64,000 nucleotides of DNA from Pseudomonas sp. MM213. Its GTDB lineage: Bacteria > Pseudomonadota > Gammaproteobacteria > Pseudomonadales > Pseudomonadaceae. Shown in pieces: positions 50,940-60,107 of the stretch. The stretch spans positions 5,208,001-5,272,000 of the forward strand of contig NZ_CP081943.1 of assembly GCF_020423045.1 (NCBI RefSeq), read 5' to 3'. Position numbers and translations under genes: made by a program. Position 1 is the first letter of the stretch. Every line of letters starts with the position of its first letter. Under the pieces are notes generated by a model. The model had not been told where the DNA came from. It saw nothing but the letters and a program-made list of their open reading frames with translations, and made no database searches.

Positions 50940-51949
50940 CAGTTCAAGCCAACGTCGCGTTCCAGGTCCAGGGCTTCTTCGGCGTTGCCGAGGTCGGCTG
51001 GCGTGACTTTCGGTGCTTCAAGCTCGCTGAACGGCTTGAGGCCGCGGTCCGATTCCATGCCCTTGTGCAGCGGGTATTCGGCGGTGGTCTGGGTGATCAC
51101 GCGCTGACCTTCTTCGCTGGCCATGTAGGCGAGGAATTGCTGGGCTTCTTTTGGATGTTTGCTGGACTTCAGCACGGCTGCACTGGAAACGGTGATTAGC
51201 CCGCCGACGTCGCCGCCGGTGAAGTAATGCAGTTTCGAGTCGAGCTGGCCTTTTTCGCGTTGCAGGGCGAACCAGTAGTAGTTGTTCACCAGCACGGTCG
51301 CGACTTCGCCGTTCTCCACGGCTTTCAAAGCGACCATGTTGTTGCTGTAGGTCTTGCCGAATGCGCGCAAGCCAGTCAGCCATTCTTCGGCTGCATCCAT
51401 GCCGTGCACTTTGATGATTGCCACGGCCTGTTCCTGGAACGCGCCGCTGGTGGGCACGAAGCCAACCTTGCCTTGCCATTTCGGGTCGGAGAATTCCATC
51501 ACCGATTTAGGCAGGTCTTTTTCATCGATCAGTTTGGGGTTGAACGCAACCACGCGGACTCGTGCGGTGATGCCGATCCAGGTGCCATTGCCGGCGACGT
51601 AGTCTTTCGGCAGAACGGCGAGGGTGGCGGCATCAGTTTGCGCCAGCAGGCCTTGCTCGCCGAGTTTGTTCAGCGGTGGCGATTCTTCGGTGTAGATCAC
51701 ATCGGCCGGGGAGCGATCGCCTTCTTCGACGATCTGGCTGGCAAGCTGGTTGCTGCTGCCTTTGCGCACGTTGACGTGGATGCCGGTCTTGGCTTCGAAA
51801 GCTTTGGCGACGGCGTCGCCGACTTCCTTGTGTTGACCGTTGTAGAGTGTCAGGGAAACTGTATCAGCAGCCTGGGTGAGGGGAGTAGCGAGTGCCAGGC
51901 CGAGCAGGGTGATGGTCAGGCCGCGGCGCAGGGTATTTCGAAACGTCAT
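50939..51949 (-). CDS. Iron(III)-binding periplasmic protein (FbpA-like)
   Basis: A 336-residue binding protein. Signal peptide with cleavage after residue 27 (TQA). The mature part starts SLTLYNGQHKEV and has SPADVIYTEESPP, and the Tyr-Tyr pair in VLVNNYYWFAL (about 220) that clamps Fe(III) in FbpA/HitA proteins. It is the first gene of the pair on this strand and is preceded by a Fur-type palindrome. Confidence 0.92.
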   Translation of the reverse strand: MTFRNTLRRGLTITLLGLALATPLTQAADTVSLTLYNGQHKEVGDAVAKAFEAKTGIHVNVRKGSSNQLASQIVEEGDRSPADVIYTEESPPLNKLGEQGLLAQTDAATLAVLPKDYVAGNGTWIGITARVRVVAFNPKLIDEKDLPKSVMEFSDPKWQGKVGFVPTSGAFQEQAVAIIKVHGMDAAEEWLTGLRAFGKTYSNNMVALKAVENGEVATVLVNNYYWFALQREKGQLDSKLHYFTGGDVGGLITVSSAAVLKSSKHPKEAQQFLAYMASEEGQRVITQTTAEYPLHKGMESDRGLKPFSELEAPKVTPADLGNAEEALDLERDVGLN

Positions 51950-51984
51950 TCGCAGGGTTCCTCACTGTCGCATTGCAAAAACTT

Positions 51985-52010
51985 GAAACAATGATAAACG
52001 ATATTGTTTC
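51985..52010 (-). promoter_or_regulatory. Fur-type operator of the iron ABC genes
   Basis: Perfect inverted repeat GAAACAAT (51985-51992) with ATTGTTTC (52003-52010) around GATAAACGAT, about 35-60 bp upstream of the start codon. The central part matches the Fur hexamers (NATWAT-type, GATAAA and GATATT) only in part, but the location and iron-uptake function support it. Confidence 0.55.
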
Positions 52011-52041
52011 TCAAGTGCGCCTTGCGGAGGGTGGTCAAACT

Positions 52042-52145
52042 CCTGTAGGAGCGAGCCTGCTCGCGATGGACGTGAATGATGACGCTTGCTGTCAGGCCAA
52101 ACGCGGCGCCTGTGAGTTCATCGCGAGCAGGCTCGCCCCTACAGG
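52042..52145. repeat. REP doublet (palindromic pair 8)
   Basis: 27-bp arms (52042-52068 and 52119-52145) of the 'GAGCCTGCTCGCGATG' class with one mismatch, separated by 50 bp. Confidence 0.9.
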
Positions 52146-52175
52146 GGGGTGTGGTTTTTCGAATGCCAGAAACGC

Positions 52176-52199
52176 AAAAACCCGCTTTCGCGGGTTTTT
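52176..52199 (-). terminator. Terminator of tRNA-Leu copy 2
   Basis: CCCGC/GCGGG stem with TTTC loop flanked by A-run and T-run; lies 34 bp beyond the 3' end of the tRNA at 52233 for minus-strand transcription. Confidence 0.8.
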
Positions 52200-52232
52200 G
52201 TGAAATTCCAGAGCAAGCTCTGAAATTTGAAT

Positions 52233-52319
52233 TGGTGCCCAGAAGAAGACTCGAACTTCCACGACCGTAAGGTCACCAGCACCTGAAGCTGGCGTGTCTA
52301 CCAATTTCACCATCTGGGC
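52233..52319 (-). tRNA. tRNA-Leu(CAG), copy 2
   Basis: 87 nt including an encoded CCA. Acceptor GCCCAGA/TCTGGGC, anticodon arm CCAGC-TTCAGGT-GCTGG with anticodon CAG (decodes CUG), long variable arm (GTGACCTTACGGTCGTGG region) as expected for leucine tRNA, TTCGAGTC T loop. Differs from the copy at 52486 in the variable arm. Confidence 0.96.
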
Positions 52320-52353
52320 ATAATCTTCAGCGTTGCCGCTGTTGATGTGGCGC

Positions 52354-52382
52354 ACTATACGGAGAGCAGTTTGATCTGTAAA
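52354..52382 (-). promoter_or_regulatory. Promoter of tRNA-Leu copy 2
   Basis: On the minus strand: TTTACA (-35, 52377-52382), 17-bp spacer, TATAGT (-10, 52354-52359), then a GC-rich discriminator typical of stable RNA promoters. Confidence 0.75.
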
Positions 52383-52431
52383 CCCCTGATTTGGTTTTAA
52401 TAAATCAGAACCGTAGAATGCAAAAAACCCG

Positions 52432-52446
52432 CTTTCGCGGGTTTTT
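52432..52446 (-). terminator. Terminator of tRNA-Leu copy 1
   Basis: Same CCCGC/GCGGG hairpin with A and T runs, 40 bp beyond the 3' end of the tRNA at 52486. Confidence 0.8.
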
Positions 52447-52485
52447 GTGCGAGCCTTGAAATTGATCTAATCTCAAGCTCTGAAT

Positions 52486-52572
52486 TGGTGCCCAGAAGAA
52501 GACTCGAACTTCCACGACCTTGCGGTCACCAGCACCTGAAGCTGGCGTGTCTACCAATTTCACCATCTGGGC
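52486..52572 (-). tRNA. tRNA-Leu(CAG), copy 1
   Basis: 87 nt including CCA, identical acceptor, D, anticodon and T arms to the copy at 52233; only the variable arm differs (GCAAGG versus TTACGG in the loop region). Anticodon CAG. Confidence 0.96.
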
Positions 52573-52606
52573 AGTATCGGCAACGTCTCCGTCGTCGATG
52601 GCGCGC

Positions 52607-52635
52607 ACTATACGGAGCGTCTTTTTAACTGTAAA
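52607..52635 (-). promoter_or_regulatory. Promoter of tRNA-Leu copy 1
   Basis: TTTACA (52630-52635), 17-bp spacer, TATAGT (52607-52612), GC-rich discriminator; same architecture as copy 2. Confidence 0.75.
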
Positions 52636-52796
52636 CCCCCAGCGTCAAAAAAACCTGGAAAATTTTACCAGCGGCATTTAAATCAGCTTTGCGCTGTCGA
52701 TAAAGGGCTTTAGATGGGCTCTCGTAGCCTGAAATTTCCCGTTTCATTACGCCTATGCCAAACTAACCCGCATATAGACAAGGTGAAAACTCTCTA

Positions 52797-55415
52797 ATGG
52801 CCGATTGGCAGTCCCTCGATCCCGAGGCCGCTCGTGAAGCGGAAAAATATGAAAACCCTATTCCTAGCCGCGAACTGATCCTTCAGCACCTTGCTGATCG
52901 GGGTTCGCCTGCTAACCGCGAGCAACTGGTCGAAGAGTTTGGTCTGATCACAGAAGACCAGATCGAAGCCCTGCGCCGCCGCCTGCGCGCCATGGAGCGC
53001 GACGCTCAACTCATCTATACCCGTCGTGGCACGTATGCGCCGGTGGACAAGCTCGACCTGATCCTGGGCCGCATCAGCGGTCACCGTGACGGCTTCGGCT
53101 TCCTGGTCCCGGACGACGGCAGTGACGACCTGTTCATGAGCCCGGCGCAAATGCGTCTGGTGTTCGATGGCGACCGTGCGCTGGCCCGTGTTTCCGGTCT
53201 GGACCGTCGCGGTCGTCGCGAAGGCATGATTGTCGAAGTGGTCTCGCGCGCTCACGAAACCATCGTCGGTCGTTACTTCGAAGAGGGCGGTATCGGCTTC
53301 GTGGTGGCGGACAATCCGAAGATCCAGCAAGAAGTGCTGGTGACGCCGGGCCGCAATGCCAACGCCAAAGTCGGTCAGTTCGTCGAAGTGAAGATCACTC
53401 ACTGGCCGACGCCACGCTTCCAGCCGCAAGGCGACGTGGTCGAAGTCGTGGGCAACTACATGGCGCCGGGCATGGAAATCGATGTCGCCCTGCGCACCTA
53501 CGATATTCCGCACGTCTGGCCTGAAGCGGTCTTGAAAGAAGCCGCCAAGCTCAAGCCGGAAGTTGAAGAAAAAGACAAAGAGAAGCGCATCGACCTGCGC
53601 CATCTGCCGTTCGTGACCATCGACGGTGAAGATGCGCGCGACTTCGATGACGCGGTCTACTGCGAAGCCAAACCGGGCAAGCTGCGCCTGTTCTCCGGTG
53701 GCTGGAAGTTGTACGTGGCGATTGCCGACGTTTCCAGCTACGTGAAAATCGGTTCCGCGCTGGACAACGAATCCCAGGTTCGCGGCAACTCCGTTTACTT
53801 CCCGGAGCGCGTAGTGCCGATGCTGCCTGAGCAGCTGTCCAACGGCCTGTGCTCGCTGAATCCACATGTCGATCGTCTGGCCATGGTCTGCGAGATGACC
53901 ATCTCCAAATCCGGCGAGATGACCGACTACTGCTTCTACGAAGCAGTGATTCACTCTCATGCCCGTCTGACCTATAACAAGGTCAGCACCATGCTGGAGA
54001 CGCCGAAAGTTACCGAGGCTCGCCAGCTTCGCGGCGAATACACCGACGTTCTGCCACACCTCAAGCAGCTGTATTCGCTGTACAAGGTGCTGCTGGCGGC
54101 CCGTCATGTGCGTGGCGCGATCGATTTCGAAACGCAGGAAACCCGGATCATCTTCGGTTCCGAGCGCAAGATTGCCGAAATCCGTCCGACCGTGCGCAAC
54201 GATGCACACAAGCTGATCGAGGAATGCATGCTGGCGGCCAACGTGGCCACTGCCGAATTCCTGAAGAAGCACGAAATTCCTGCGCTGTATCGCGTCCACG
54301 ATGGTCCGCCACCGGAGCGTCTGGAAAAACTGCGCGCCTTCCTTGGCGAGCTCGGCCTGTCCCTGCACAAAGGCAAGGACGGCCCGTCGCCGAAGGATTA
54401 CCAGGCCTTGCTGGCAAGCATCAAGGACCGTCCGGATTTCCACCTGATCCAGACCGTCATGCTGCGTTCGCTGAGTCAGGCGGTGTACAGCGCTGATAAC
54501 CAGGGTCACTTCGGCCTGAATTACGAAGCCTATACCCACTTCACTTCGCCGATCCGCCGCTACCCGGACTTGCTCACGCACCGGGCGATCCGCAGCGTCA
54601 TTCATTCGAAAATGGACACCCCGCACGTTCGCCGTGCCGGTGCGATGACCATTCCGAAGGCGCGCATCTATCCGTACGACGAAGCCGCGCTGGAGCAACT
54701 CGGCGAGCAGTGCTCGATGAGCGAGCGCCGTGCCGACGAAGCGACCCGCGACGTAGTGAACTGGCTCAAGTGCGAGTTCATGAAAGACCGCGTGGGCGAG
54801 TCGTTCCCGGGTGTGATCACCGCCGTCACCGGTTTTGGCCTGTTCGTCGAGCTGACCGATATCTACGTCGAAGGCCTGGTGCACGTCACCGCGCTGCCGG
54901 GCGATTACTACCACTTCGATCCTGTGCATCACCGCCTCGCCGGTGAGCGCACCGGTCGTAGCTTCCGCCTTGGCGACACCGTTGAAGTGCGCGTGATGCG
55001 CGTCGACCTCGACGAGCGCAAGATCGACTTCGAGATGGCTGAAAAAACCATCAGCGCGCCGATCGGCCGCAAGAAGCGCGGGCATGAAACGGCTGCTCCT
55101 GCGGCCAAAACCGCCGCAGAACCGGCGCCGGCGAAAACCGGCCGTCGTCCTGCTAAGGAAAAGGCTGTCGAGGCCTATCGCCCGAGCGATGCCGCGGCGA
55201 AAAACGCCGAGCTGCGCAAAAGCCGTGAACTGAAGCAGGCGTTGCTGTCTGAAGCGAAAAGCGGTGGTAAAGCGGCGTCTGGGGGAAAGACCGGGCGGTC
55301 GGCGCCTGACAAGGCCACCGGCAGCAAGCCAAGCAAACACCGTAAAGGCCCGCCAAAAGCGGGCTCGGCCCCAGCCAAAAGCGGCGGGGCGCGTAAACCT
55401 AAGGCCAAGTCATGA
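52797..55415 (+). CDS. rnr: Ribonuclease R
   Basis: Processive 3'-5' exoribonuclease that removes structured RNA and defective tRNA/rRNA. The 872-residue protein has N-terminal winged-helix and cold-shock domains (about 20-240), the RNB catalytic domain with DGEDARDFDDAVY (about 277-289, metal-binding Asp residues), an S1 domain (about 655-740; VITAVTGFGLFVEL) and a long Lys/Ala-rich tail (about 755-872) used for RNA binding. Its stop overlaps the rlmB ATG. Confidence 0.96.
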   Translation: MADWQSLDPEAAREAEKYENPIPSRELILQHLADRGSPANREQLVEEFGLITEDQIEALRRRLRAMERDAQLIYTRRGTYAPVDKLDLILGRISGHRDGFGFLVPDDGSDDLFMSPAQMRLVFDGDRALARVSGLDRRGRREGMIVEVVSRAHETIVGRYFEEGGIGFVVADNPKIQQEVLVTPGRNANAKVGQFVEVKITHWPTPRFQPQGDVVEVVGNYMAPGMEIDVALRTYDIPHVWPEAVLKEAAKLKPEVEEKDKEKRIDLRHLPFVTIDGEDARDFDDAVYCEAKPGKLRLFSGGWKLYVAIADVSSYVKIGSALDNESQVRGNSVYFPERVVPMLPEQLSNGLCSLNPHVDRLAMVCEMTISKSGEMTDYCFYEAVIHSHARLTYNKVSTMLETPKVTEARQLRGEYTDVLPHLKQLYSLYKVLLAARHVRGAIDFETQETRIIFGSERKIAEIRPTVRNDAHKLIEECMLAANVATAEFLKKHEIPALYRVHDGPPPERLEKLRAFLGELGLSLHKGKDGPSPKDYQALLASIKDRPDFHLIQTVMLRSLSQAVYSADNQGHFGLNYEAYTHFTSPIRRYPDLLTHRAIRSVIHSKMDTPHVRRAGAMTIPKARIYPYDEAALEQLGEQCSMSERRADEATRDVVNWLKCEFMKDRVGESFPGVITAVTGFGLFVELTDIYVEGLVHVTALPGDYYHFDPVHHRLAGERTGRSFRLGDTVEVRVMRVDLDERKIDFEMAEKTISAPIGRKKRGHETAAPAAKTAAEPAPAKTGRRPAKEKAVEAYRPSDAAAKNAELRKSRELKQALLSEAKSGGKAASGGKTGRSAPDKATGSKPSKHRKGPPKAGSAPAKSGGARKPKAKS

Positions 55416-56179
55416 GTCAGTTGGAAAAAATCTACGGCGTGCATGCGGTAGAAGCATTGCTGCGTCACCACCCGAAACGCGTCAAGCAGATCTGGCTGGC
55501 GGAAGGCCGCAGTGATCCGCGGGTTCAGACGCTGATCGCGCTCGCGGCCGAAAACCGCGTGGCCGTCGGCAATGCCGAACGTCGCGAGCTGGATGCCTGG
55601 GTTGAAGGCGTGCACCAGGGCGTGGTGGCGGACGTGAGTCCGAGCCAGGTCTGGGGCGAGGCAATGCTCGACGAGCTGCTCGATCGCACTGATGGCGCAC
55701 CGCTGTTGCTGGTGCTCGACGGCGTGACCGATCCGCACAACCTTGGCGCTTGCCTGCGTTCGGCCGATGCGGCCGGTGCGCTAGCGGTGATCGTGCCGAA
55801 AGACAAGTCGGCCACGCTGACTCCAACGGTACGAAAGGTTGCGTGTGGCGCGGCGGAAGTGATTCCGTTGGTCGCCGTGACCAACCTGGCGCGTACGCTT
55901 GAAAAGCTCAAGCAGCGCGGCTTGTGGGTTGTCGGTACGGCGGGCGAAGCCGAGCAGAGCCTGTATCAGCAAGACATGACCGGGCCGACCATCCTGATCA
56001 TGGGCGCGGAAGGCAGCGGCATGCGTCGCCTGACCCGCGATCTTTGCGACTACCTGGTGCACCTGCCGATGGCCGGCAGCGTCAGCAGTCTCAATGTGTC
56101 CGTGGCCACCGGTGTCTGCCTGTTTGAAGCGCAGCGCCAGCGCAGCGTAAAAGCCGCCGGATCCGCCAAAAAGTCCTGA
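55412..56179 (+). CDS. rlmB: 23S rRNA Gm2251 2'-O-methyltransferase
   Basis: SPOUT methyltransferase for G2251 in the peptidyl-transferase region of 23S rRNA. The 255-residue protein has an N-terminal L30e-like domain and the knotted C-terminal domain with DGVTDPHNLGACLRSAD, MGAEGSGM and PMAGSVSSLNVSVA. Translation is coupled to rnr (ATGA). Confidence 0.95.
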   Translation: MSQLEKIYGVHAVEALLRHHPKRVKQIWLAEGRSDPRVQTLIALAAENRVAVGNAERRELDAWVEGVHQGVVADVSPSQVWGEAMLDELLDRTDGAPLLLVLDGVTDPHNLGACLRSADAAGALAVIVPKDKSATLTPTVRKVACGAAEVIPLVAVTNLARTLEKLKQRGLWVVGTAGEAEQSLYQQDMTGPTILIMGAEGSGMRRLTRDLCDYLVHLPMAGSVSSLNVSVATGVCLFEAQRQRSVKAAGSAKKS

Positions 56180-56193
56180 TTCGCATGTAATCC

Positions 56194-56285
56194 CTGTGGG
56201 AGCGAGCCTGCTCGCGATGGCGTTGTAACATTCAGCATAAGTATTGAATGTTGCGCCCTCATCGCGAGCAGGCTCGCTCCCACAG
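56194..56285. repeat. REP doublet (palindromic pair 9)
   Basis: Perfect 26-bp arms of the 'GAGCCTGCTCGCGATG' class with CTGTGGGAG ends (56194-56219 and 56260-56285). Confidence 0.9.
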
Positions 56286-56347
56286 TGTTTTGTGACGTGC
56301 CCAAAAAAGGGTGACTGAGCCAGCTGTTCAAATAATCACCAATTGCC

Positions 56348-56376
56348 TTGCACCTCTTCTGTCCCTTCTCTACAAT
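56348..56376 (+). promoter_or_regulatory. rpsF operon promoter
   Basis: TTGCAC, 17-bp spacer, TACAAT: near-consensus sigma-70 promoter about 120 bp before rpsF. Confidence 0.75.
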
Positions 56377-56450
56377 TGCGCCCCTTGCTGTGACGGCAGG
56401 CACGCATGTGTCTATCGCAAGCAAGTCCATAAGTGTCATTCACTCCTTGT

Positions 56451-56471
56451 CTGACCGCTTTTGAGCGGCAG
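56451..56471 (+). promoter_or_regulatory. Possible S6:S18 leader hairpin
   Basis: Hairpin CTG-ACCGCT-TTTG-AGCGGC-AG in the rpsF 5' leader, just before the ribosome site (AAGGAG). In several phyla the S6:S18 complex represses its own mRNA at such an element; the assignment here is tentative. Confidence 0.3.
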
Positions 56472-56494
56472 GCTACAACCCGTAAGGAGCATTC

Positions 56495-56917
56495 ATGCGT
56501 CATTACGAAATCATCTTTTTGGTCCACCCGGATCAAAGCGAGCAAGTCGGCGGCATGGTTGAGCGTTACACCAAGCTGATCGAAGAAGACGGCGGCAAAA
56601 TCCACCGTCTGGAAGATTGGGGCCGTCGTCAACTGGCCTACGCAATCAACAATGTTCACAAGGCTCACTACGTGATGCTGAACGTTGAGTGCACTGGCAA
56701 GGCCCTGGCCGAGCTGGAAGACAACTTCCGCTACAACGATGCAGTGATCCGTAACCTGGTCATCCGTCGCGAAGAAGCCGTTACCGGCCAATCCGAGATG
56801 CTCAAGGCTGAAGAAAACCGCAGTGAGCGCCGTGAGCGTCGCGACCGTCCTGAGCACTCCGACGCCGAAGGCGTTGATGGTGATGACAGCGACAACAGCG
56901 ATAACGCTGACGAGTAA
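56495..56917 (+). CDS. rpsF: 30S ribosomal protein S6
   Basis: Primary S6, binds 16S rRNA with S18. The 140-residue protein starts [17 protein letters not shown] and has the conserved [14 protein letters not shown]; the Asp/Glu-rich C-terminal tail ([11 protein letters not shown]) is the site of polyglutamate addition in relatives. The AAGGAG site precedes the ATG; rpsR follows after 28 bp. Confidence 0.97.
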   Translation: MRHYEIIFLVHPDQSEQVGGMVERYTKLIEEDGGKIHRLEDWGRRQLAYAINNVHKAHYVMLNVECTGKALAELEDNFRYNDAVIRNLVIRREEAVTGQSEMLKAEENRSERRERRDRPEHSDAEGVDGDDSDNSDNADE

Positions 56918-56945
56918 TCCACGGACCTTTTGAGGAGCCTATTAC

Positions 56946-57176
56946 ATGGCACGTTTCTTCCGTCGTCGTAAATTCTGCCGCTTCACCGCTGAAGACGTGA
57001 AAGAGATCGATTACAAAGATCTCAACACTCTGAAAGCCTACGTATCCGAGACCGGCAAAATCGTTCCAAGCCGCATCACCGGTACCAAAGCTCGTTATCA
57101 GCGTCAGCTGGCCACCGCTATCAAGCGCGCCCGCTTCCTGGCCCTGCTGGCCTACACCGACAGCCACGGCCGCTGA
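56946..57176 (+). CDS. rpsR: 30S ribosomal protein S18
   Basis: A 76-residue basic protein ([17 protein letters not shown]) that pairs with S6 on the platform. The single Cys11 of the KFCRF motif marks this as the zinc-type N-terminus remnant common in gamma-proteobacteria. GAGGAG precedes the ATG. Confidence 0.97.
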
Positions 57177-57212
57177 GACCGGGCAGTCGACACGTAGCAA
57201 AGGATTGAATGC

Positions 57213-58106
57213 ATGCGTGCCATAGCTGAGTTCATCATGCGCGGCCGTATGCAGGCCACTCTCGTAGTGGCTGGATGCGCAACATTGCCGTTGTTGTATT
57301 GGTTGGGTGCTGCCGCCGGATGCCTTGTGCTCCTGCGGCGCGGATTGAAGGACGCCCTTGGCGTACTTGCTCTGGGGCTGCTGCCGGCGTTGATCTGGTG
57401 GCTTTACTCCGATGACCCACGGGCACTTCTGGTGCTGCTGGGGTCTTCGAGCCTTGCGTTGGTTTTGCGCGCAAGCGAGTCCTGGAACCGCGTGCTGCTG
57501 GTCAGCATAGCGATGGGAGTGGTGTTTGCAGTGGTGCTGGGGACAGTTTTTGCTCCCCAAATCGAGATGCTGGCGCAGGCCTTGATAAAGGTCATGCCGT
57601 CGCTACTCGGTGATGTCTACCAGAAGTTGTCGGTAGACGAGCAAGCGCATTTTGCGTCCCTGATTGCACCGGTCCTGACTGGCCTGATTGCGGCCTTGTT
57701 GCAAATCGTCAGTGTGCTGAGCCTGATTGTCGGGCGCTACTGGCAGGCGTTGTTGTACAACCCGGGTGGTTTTGGTCGCGAATTTCGCGCCATCCGATTC
57801 CCGCTGGGGCTGGCGATGTTACTGCTGGCGTTCATGCTTCTGGGGCCGAACATCGGTCCGCAGATGGCCATGTTGACGCCGTTGTGCAGTGTACCGCTGG
57901 TGTTCGCCGGGCTGGCCCTGATTCACGGGCTGGTGGCGCAAAAGCGACTGGCCAGATTCTGGCTGGTGGGGTTGTACGTCACGCTGTTGCTGTTCATGCA
58001 GCTGATCTATCCGTTGCTGGTGGTCTTGGCCATCGTCGACAGCCTGATTGATTTTCGCGGTCGTTCGACGCCGAAAGACGTCGATAGCGCGAACGGTGAA
58101 GGTTAA
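57213..58106 (+). CDS. DUF2232-type membrane protein in the ribosomal operon
   Basis: A 297-residue inner-membrane protein with about eight membrane segments (including 15-33, 37-70, 74-100, 168-190 and 245-280). A homologue sits in the same place between rpsR and rplI in P. aeruginosa and related genomes. Function unknown. AAGGA precedes the ATG. Confidence 0.8.
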   Translation: MRAIAEFIMRGRMQATLVVAGCATLPLLYWLGAAAGCLVLLRRGLKDALGVLALGLLPALIWWLYSDDPRALLVLLGSSSLALVLRASESWNRVLLVSIAMGVVFAVVLGTVFAPQIEMLAQALIKVMPSLLGDVYQKLSVDEQAHFASLIAPVLTGLIAALLQIVSVLSLIVGRYWQALLYNPGGFGREFRAIRFPLGLAMLLLAFMLLGPNIGPQMAMLTPLCSVPLVFAGLALIHGLVAQKRLARFWLVGLYVTLLLFMQLIYPLLVVLAIVDSLIDFRGRSTPKDVDSANGEG

Positions 58107-58125
58107 AAGTTAAGAGGATTTTCAC

Positions 58126-58572
58126 ATGCAACTGATCCTTCTGGAAAAAGTCACCAACCTGGGCAACCTGGGTGACAAAGTAAACGTTAAGGCTGGTTAC
58201 GGTCGTAACTACCTGCTGCCTTACGGCAAAGCTACCGCCGCGACCCCAGCCAACCTGGCTGCGTTCGAAGAGCGTCGTGCTGAGCTGGAAAAAGCCGCAG
58301 CAGACCGTAAAACTTCGGCTGAAAGCCGTGCCGCCCAACTGGCTGAGCTGGAAGTGACTATCACTGCCACCGCTGGTGACGAAGGCAAGCTGTTCGGTTC
58401 GATCGGTACTCACGACATCGCTGATGCACTGACCGCCTCTGGCGTTGAAGTTGCAAAAAGCGAAGTTCGTCTACCGAACGGCACCATCCGCAACGTAGGC
58501 GAATTCGACGTAGCCGTGCACCTGCACGCCGAAGTTGAAGCCACCGTACGCGTTGTCGTGGTAGCAGCTTAA
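58126..58572 (+). CDS. rplI: 50S ribosomal protein L9
   Basis: A 148-residue protein with the N-terminal rRNA-binding domain ([17 protein letters not shown] and [13 protein letters not shown]), a long connecting helix and the C-terminal domain. GAGG precedes the ATG. A terminator follows. Confidence 0.97.
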   Translation: MQLILLEKVTNLGNLGDKVNVKAGYGRNYLLPYGKATAATPANLAAFEERRAELEKAAADRKTSAESRAAQLAELEVTITATAGDEGKLFGSIGTHDIADALTASGVEVAKSEVRLPNGTIRNVGEFDVAVHLHAEVEATVRVVVVAA

Positions 58573-58617
58573 GCAGCACTTGTCGGCTGGCACCCTCGGG
58601 TGCTTGCCGGTAACATC

Positions 58618-58653
58618 GGGCACGATCCTGTTTACAGGTCGTGCCCTTTGTCT
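58618..58653 (+). terminator. rplI terminator
   Basis: GGGCACGA/TCGTGCCC stem enclosing an inner CCTG/CAGG, followed by TTTGT; a smaller CACC/GGTG hairpin precedes it at 58591-58602. Confidence 0.75.
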
Positions 58654-58691
58654 TTCTGCAGTTCCTGATTTTCACAACTATTCAAGTGGCC

Positions 58692-60086
58692 ATGAACGAT
58701 ATCTCCGCTCCCGAGCAATACGATCTGCAAACCGCTTCCCTGAAGGTGCCGCCGCATTCCATCGAGGCCGAACAGGCCGTGCTCGGTGGTTTGATGCTGG
58801 ACAACAACGCCTGGGAGCGCGTGCTCGATCAAGTCTCCGACGGCGATTTCTATCGACATGACCACCGCCTGATTTTCCGCGCGATCGCCAAACTCGCCGA
58901 CCAGAACTCCCCGATCGACGTCGTGACCCTTGCCGAGCAATTGGACAAGGAAGGTCAGACCTCGCAGGTCGGTGGCCTCGGTTACCTCGGTGAACTGGCG
59001 AAAAACACGCCGTCCGTCGCCAACATCAAGGCGTATGCGCAGATCGTCCGCGCGCGAGCGACGTTGCGGCAGTTGATCGGCATCGCCACCGAGATTGCCG
59101 ACAGCGCCTTCAACCCGGAAGGTCGCACTGCTGAAGAGATTCTCGACGAAGCCGAGCGGCAGATCTTCCAGATCGCCGAGGCCCGGCCTAAAACCGGCGG
59201 CCCGGTGAGCGTGAATGACCTGTTGACCAAGGCCATCGACCGCATCGACACCTTGTTCAACACCGATAACGCCATCACTGGCTTGTCCACCGGTTACACC
59301 GACCTCGACGAGAAGACCAGCGGCCTGCAGCCGGCCGACTTGATCATCGTCGCTGGCCGTCCGTCGATGGGTAAAACCACCTTTGCGATGAACCTGGTGG
59401 AAAACGCCGTGTTGCGCAGCGACAAGTGCGTACTGGTTTACTCGCTCGAGATGCCAGGCGAATCGCTGATCATGCGTATGTTGTCGTCCCTCGGTCGTAT
59501 CGATCAGACCAAGGTCCGTGCCGGTCGCCTGGACGACGACGATTGGCCGCGCCTGACATCGGCGGTCAACCTGCTCAACGACCGCAAGCTGTTCATCGAC
59601 GATACGGCGGGTATCAGCCCGTCGGAAATGCGCGCGCGGACCCGGCGTCTGGTGCGTGAGCATGGCGATGTCGCCCTGATCATGATCGACTACCTGCAAT
59701 TGATGCAGATTCCGGGTTCCGGTGGTGACAACCGGACCAACGAGATTTCCGAGATCTCGCGTTCCTTGAAGGCCCTGGCCAAGGAATTCAATTGCCCGGT
59801 GGTGGCGCTGTCCCAGCTCAACCGCTCCCTGGAGCAGCGACCGAACAAACGGCCGATCAACTCCGACCTCCGGGAATCCGGAGCGATCGAGCAGGATGCC
59901 GACGTCATCATGTTCGTTTACCGGGATGAGGTTTATCACCCGGAAACCGAACACAAAGGCATCGCCGAAATCATTATCGGCAAGCAGCGGAACGGCCCGA
60001 TCGGCACGTCGCGACTGGCGTTCATCGGTAAGTACACCCGCTTCGAAAACCTGGCGCCGGGTAGCTACAACTTCGACGACGAGTAA
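58692..60086 (+). CDS. dnaB: Replicative DNA helicase DnaB
   Basis: Unwinds the replication fork. From the ATG at 58692 (464 residues, the Pseudomonas family length) the protein has an N-terminal helical domain (PHSIEAEQAVLGGLML) and a RecA-type domain with Walker A GRPSMGKTT (about 223-231), VALIMIDYLQLM and the arginine-finger loop. The ribosome site before the ATG is weak. A reading from 58641 would start inside the terminator region. Confidence 0.96.
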   Translation: MNDISAPEQYDLQTASLKVPPHSIEAEQAVLGGLMLDNNAWERVLDQVSDGDFYRHDHRLIFRAIAKLADQNSPIDVVTLAEQLDKEGQTSQVGGLGYLGELAKNTPSVANIKAYAQIVRARATLRQLIGIATEIADSAFNPEGRTAEEILDEAERQIFQIAEARPKTGGPVSVNDLLTKAIDRIDTLFNTDNAITGLSTGYTDLDEKTSGLQPADLIIVAGRPSMGKTTFAMNLVENAVLRSDKCVLVYSLEMPGESLIMRMLSSLGRIDQTKVRAGRLDDDDWPRLTSAVNLLNDRKLFIDDTAGISPSEMRARTRRLVREHGDVALIMIDYLQLMQIPGSGGDNRTNEISEISRSLKALAKEFNCPVVALSQLNRSLEQRPNKRPINSDLRESGAIEQDADVIMFVYRDEVYHPETEHKGIAEIIIGKQRNGPIGTSRLAFIGKYTRFENLAPGSYNFDDE

Positions 60087-60107
60087 ATTATGTAGCGCCT
60101 GTCAGGG

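Noticed and set aside
51973..52203. 76-residue reading frame across REP pair 8
   Set aside because: It consists largely of REP sequence, which often leaves open frames by composition alone.
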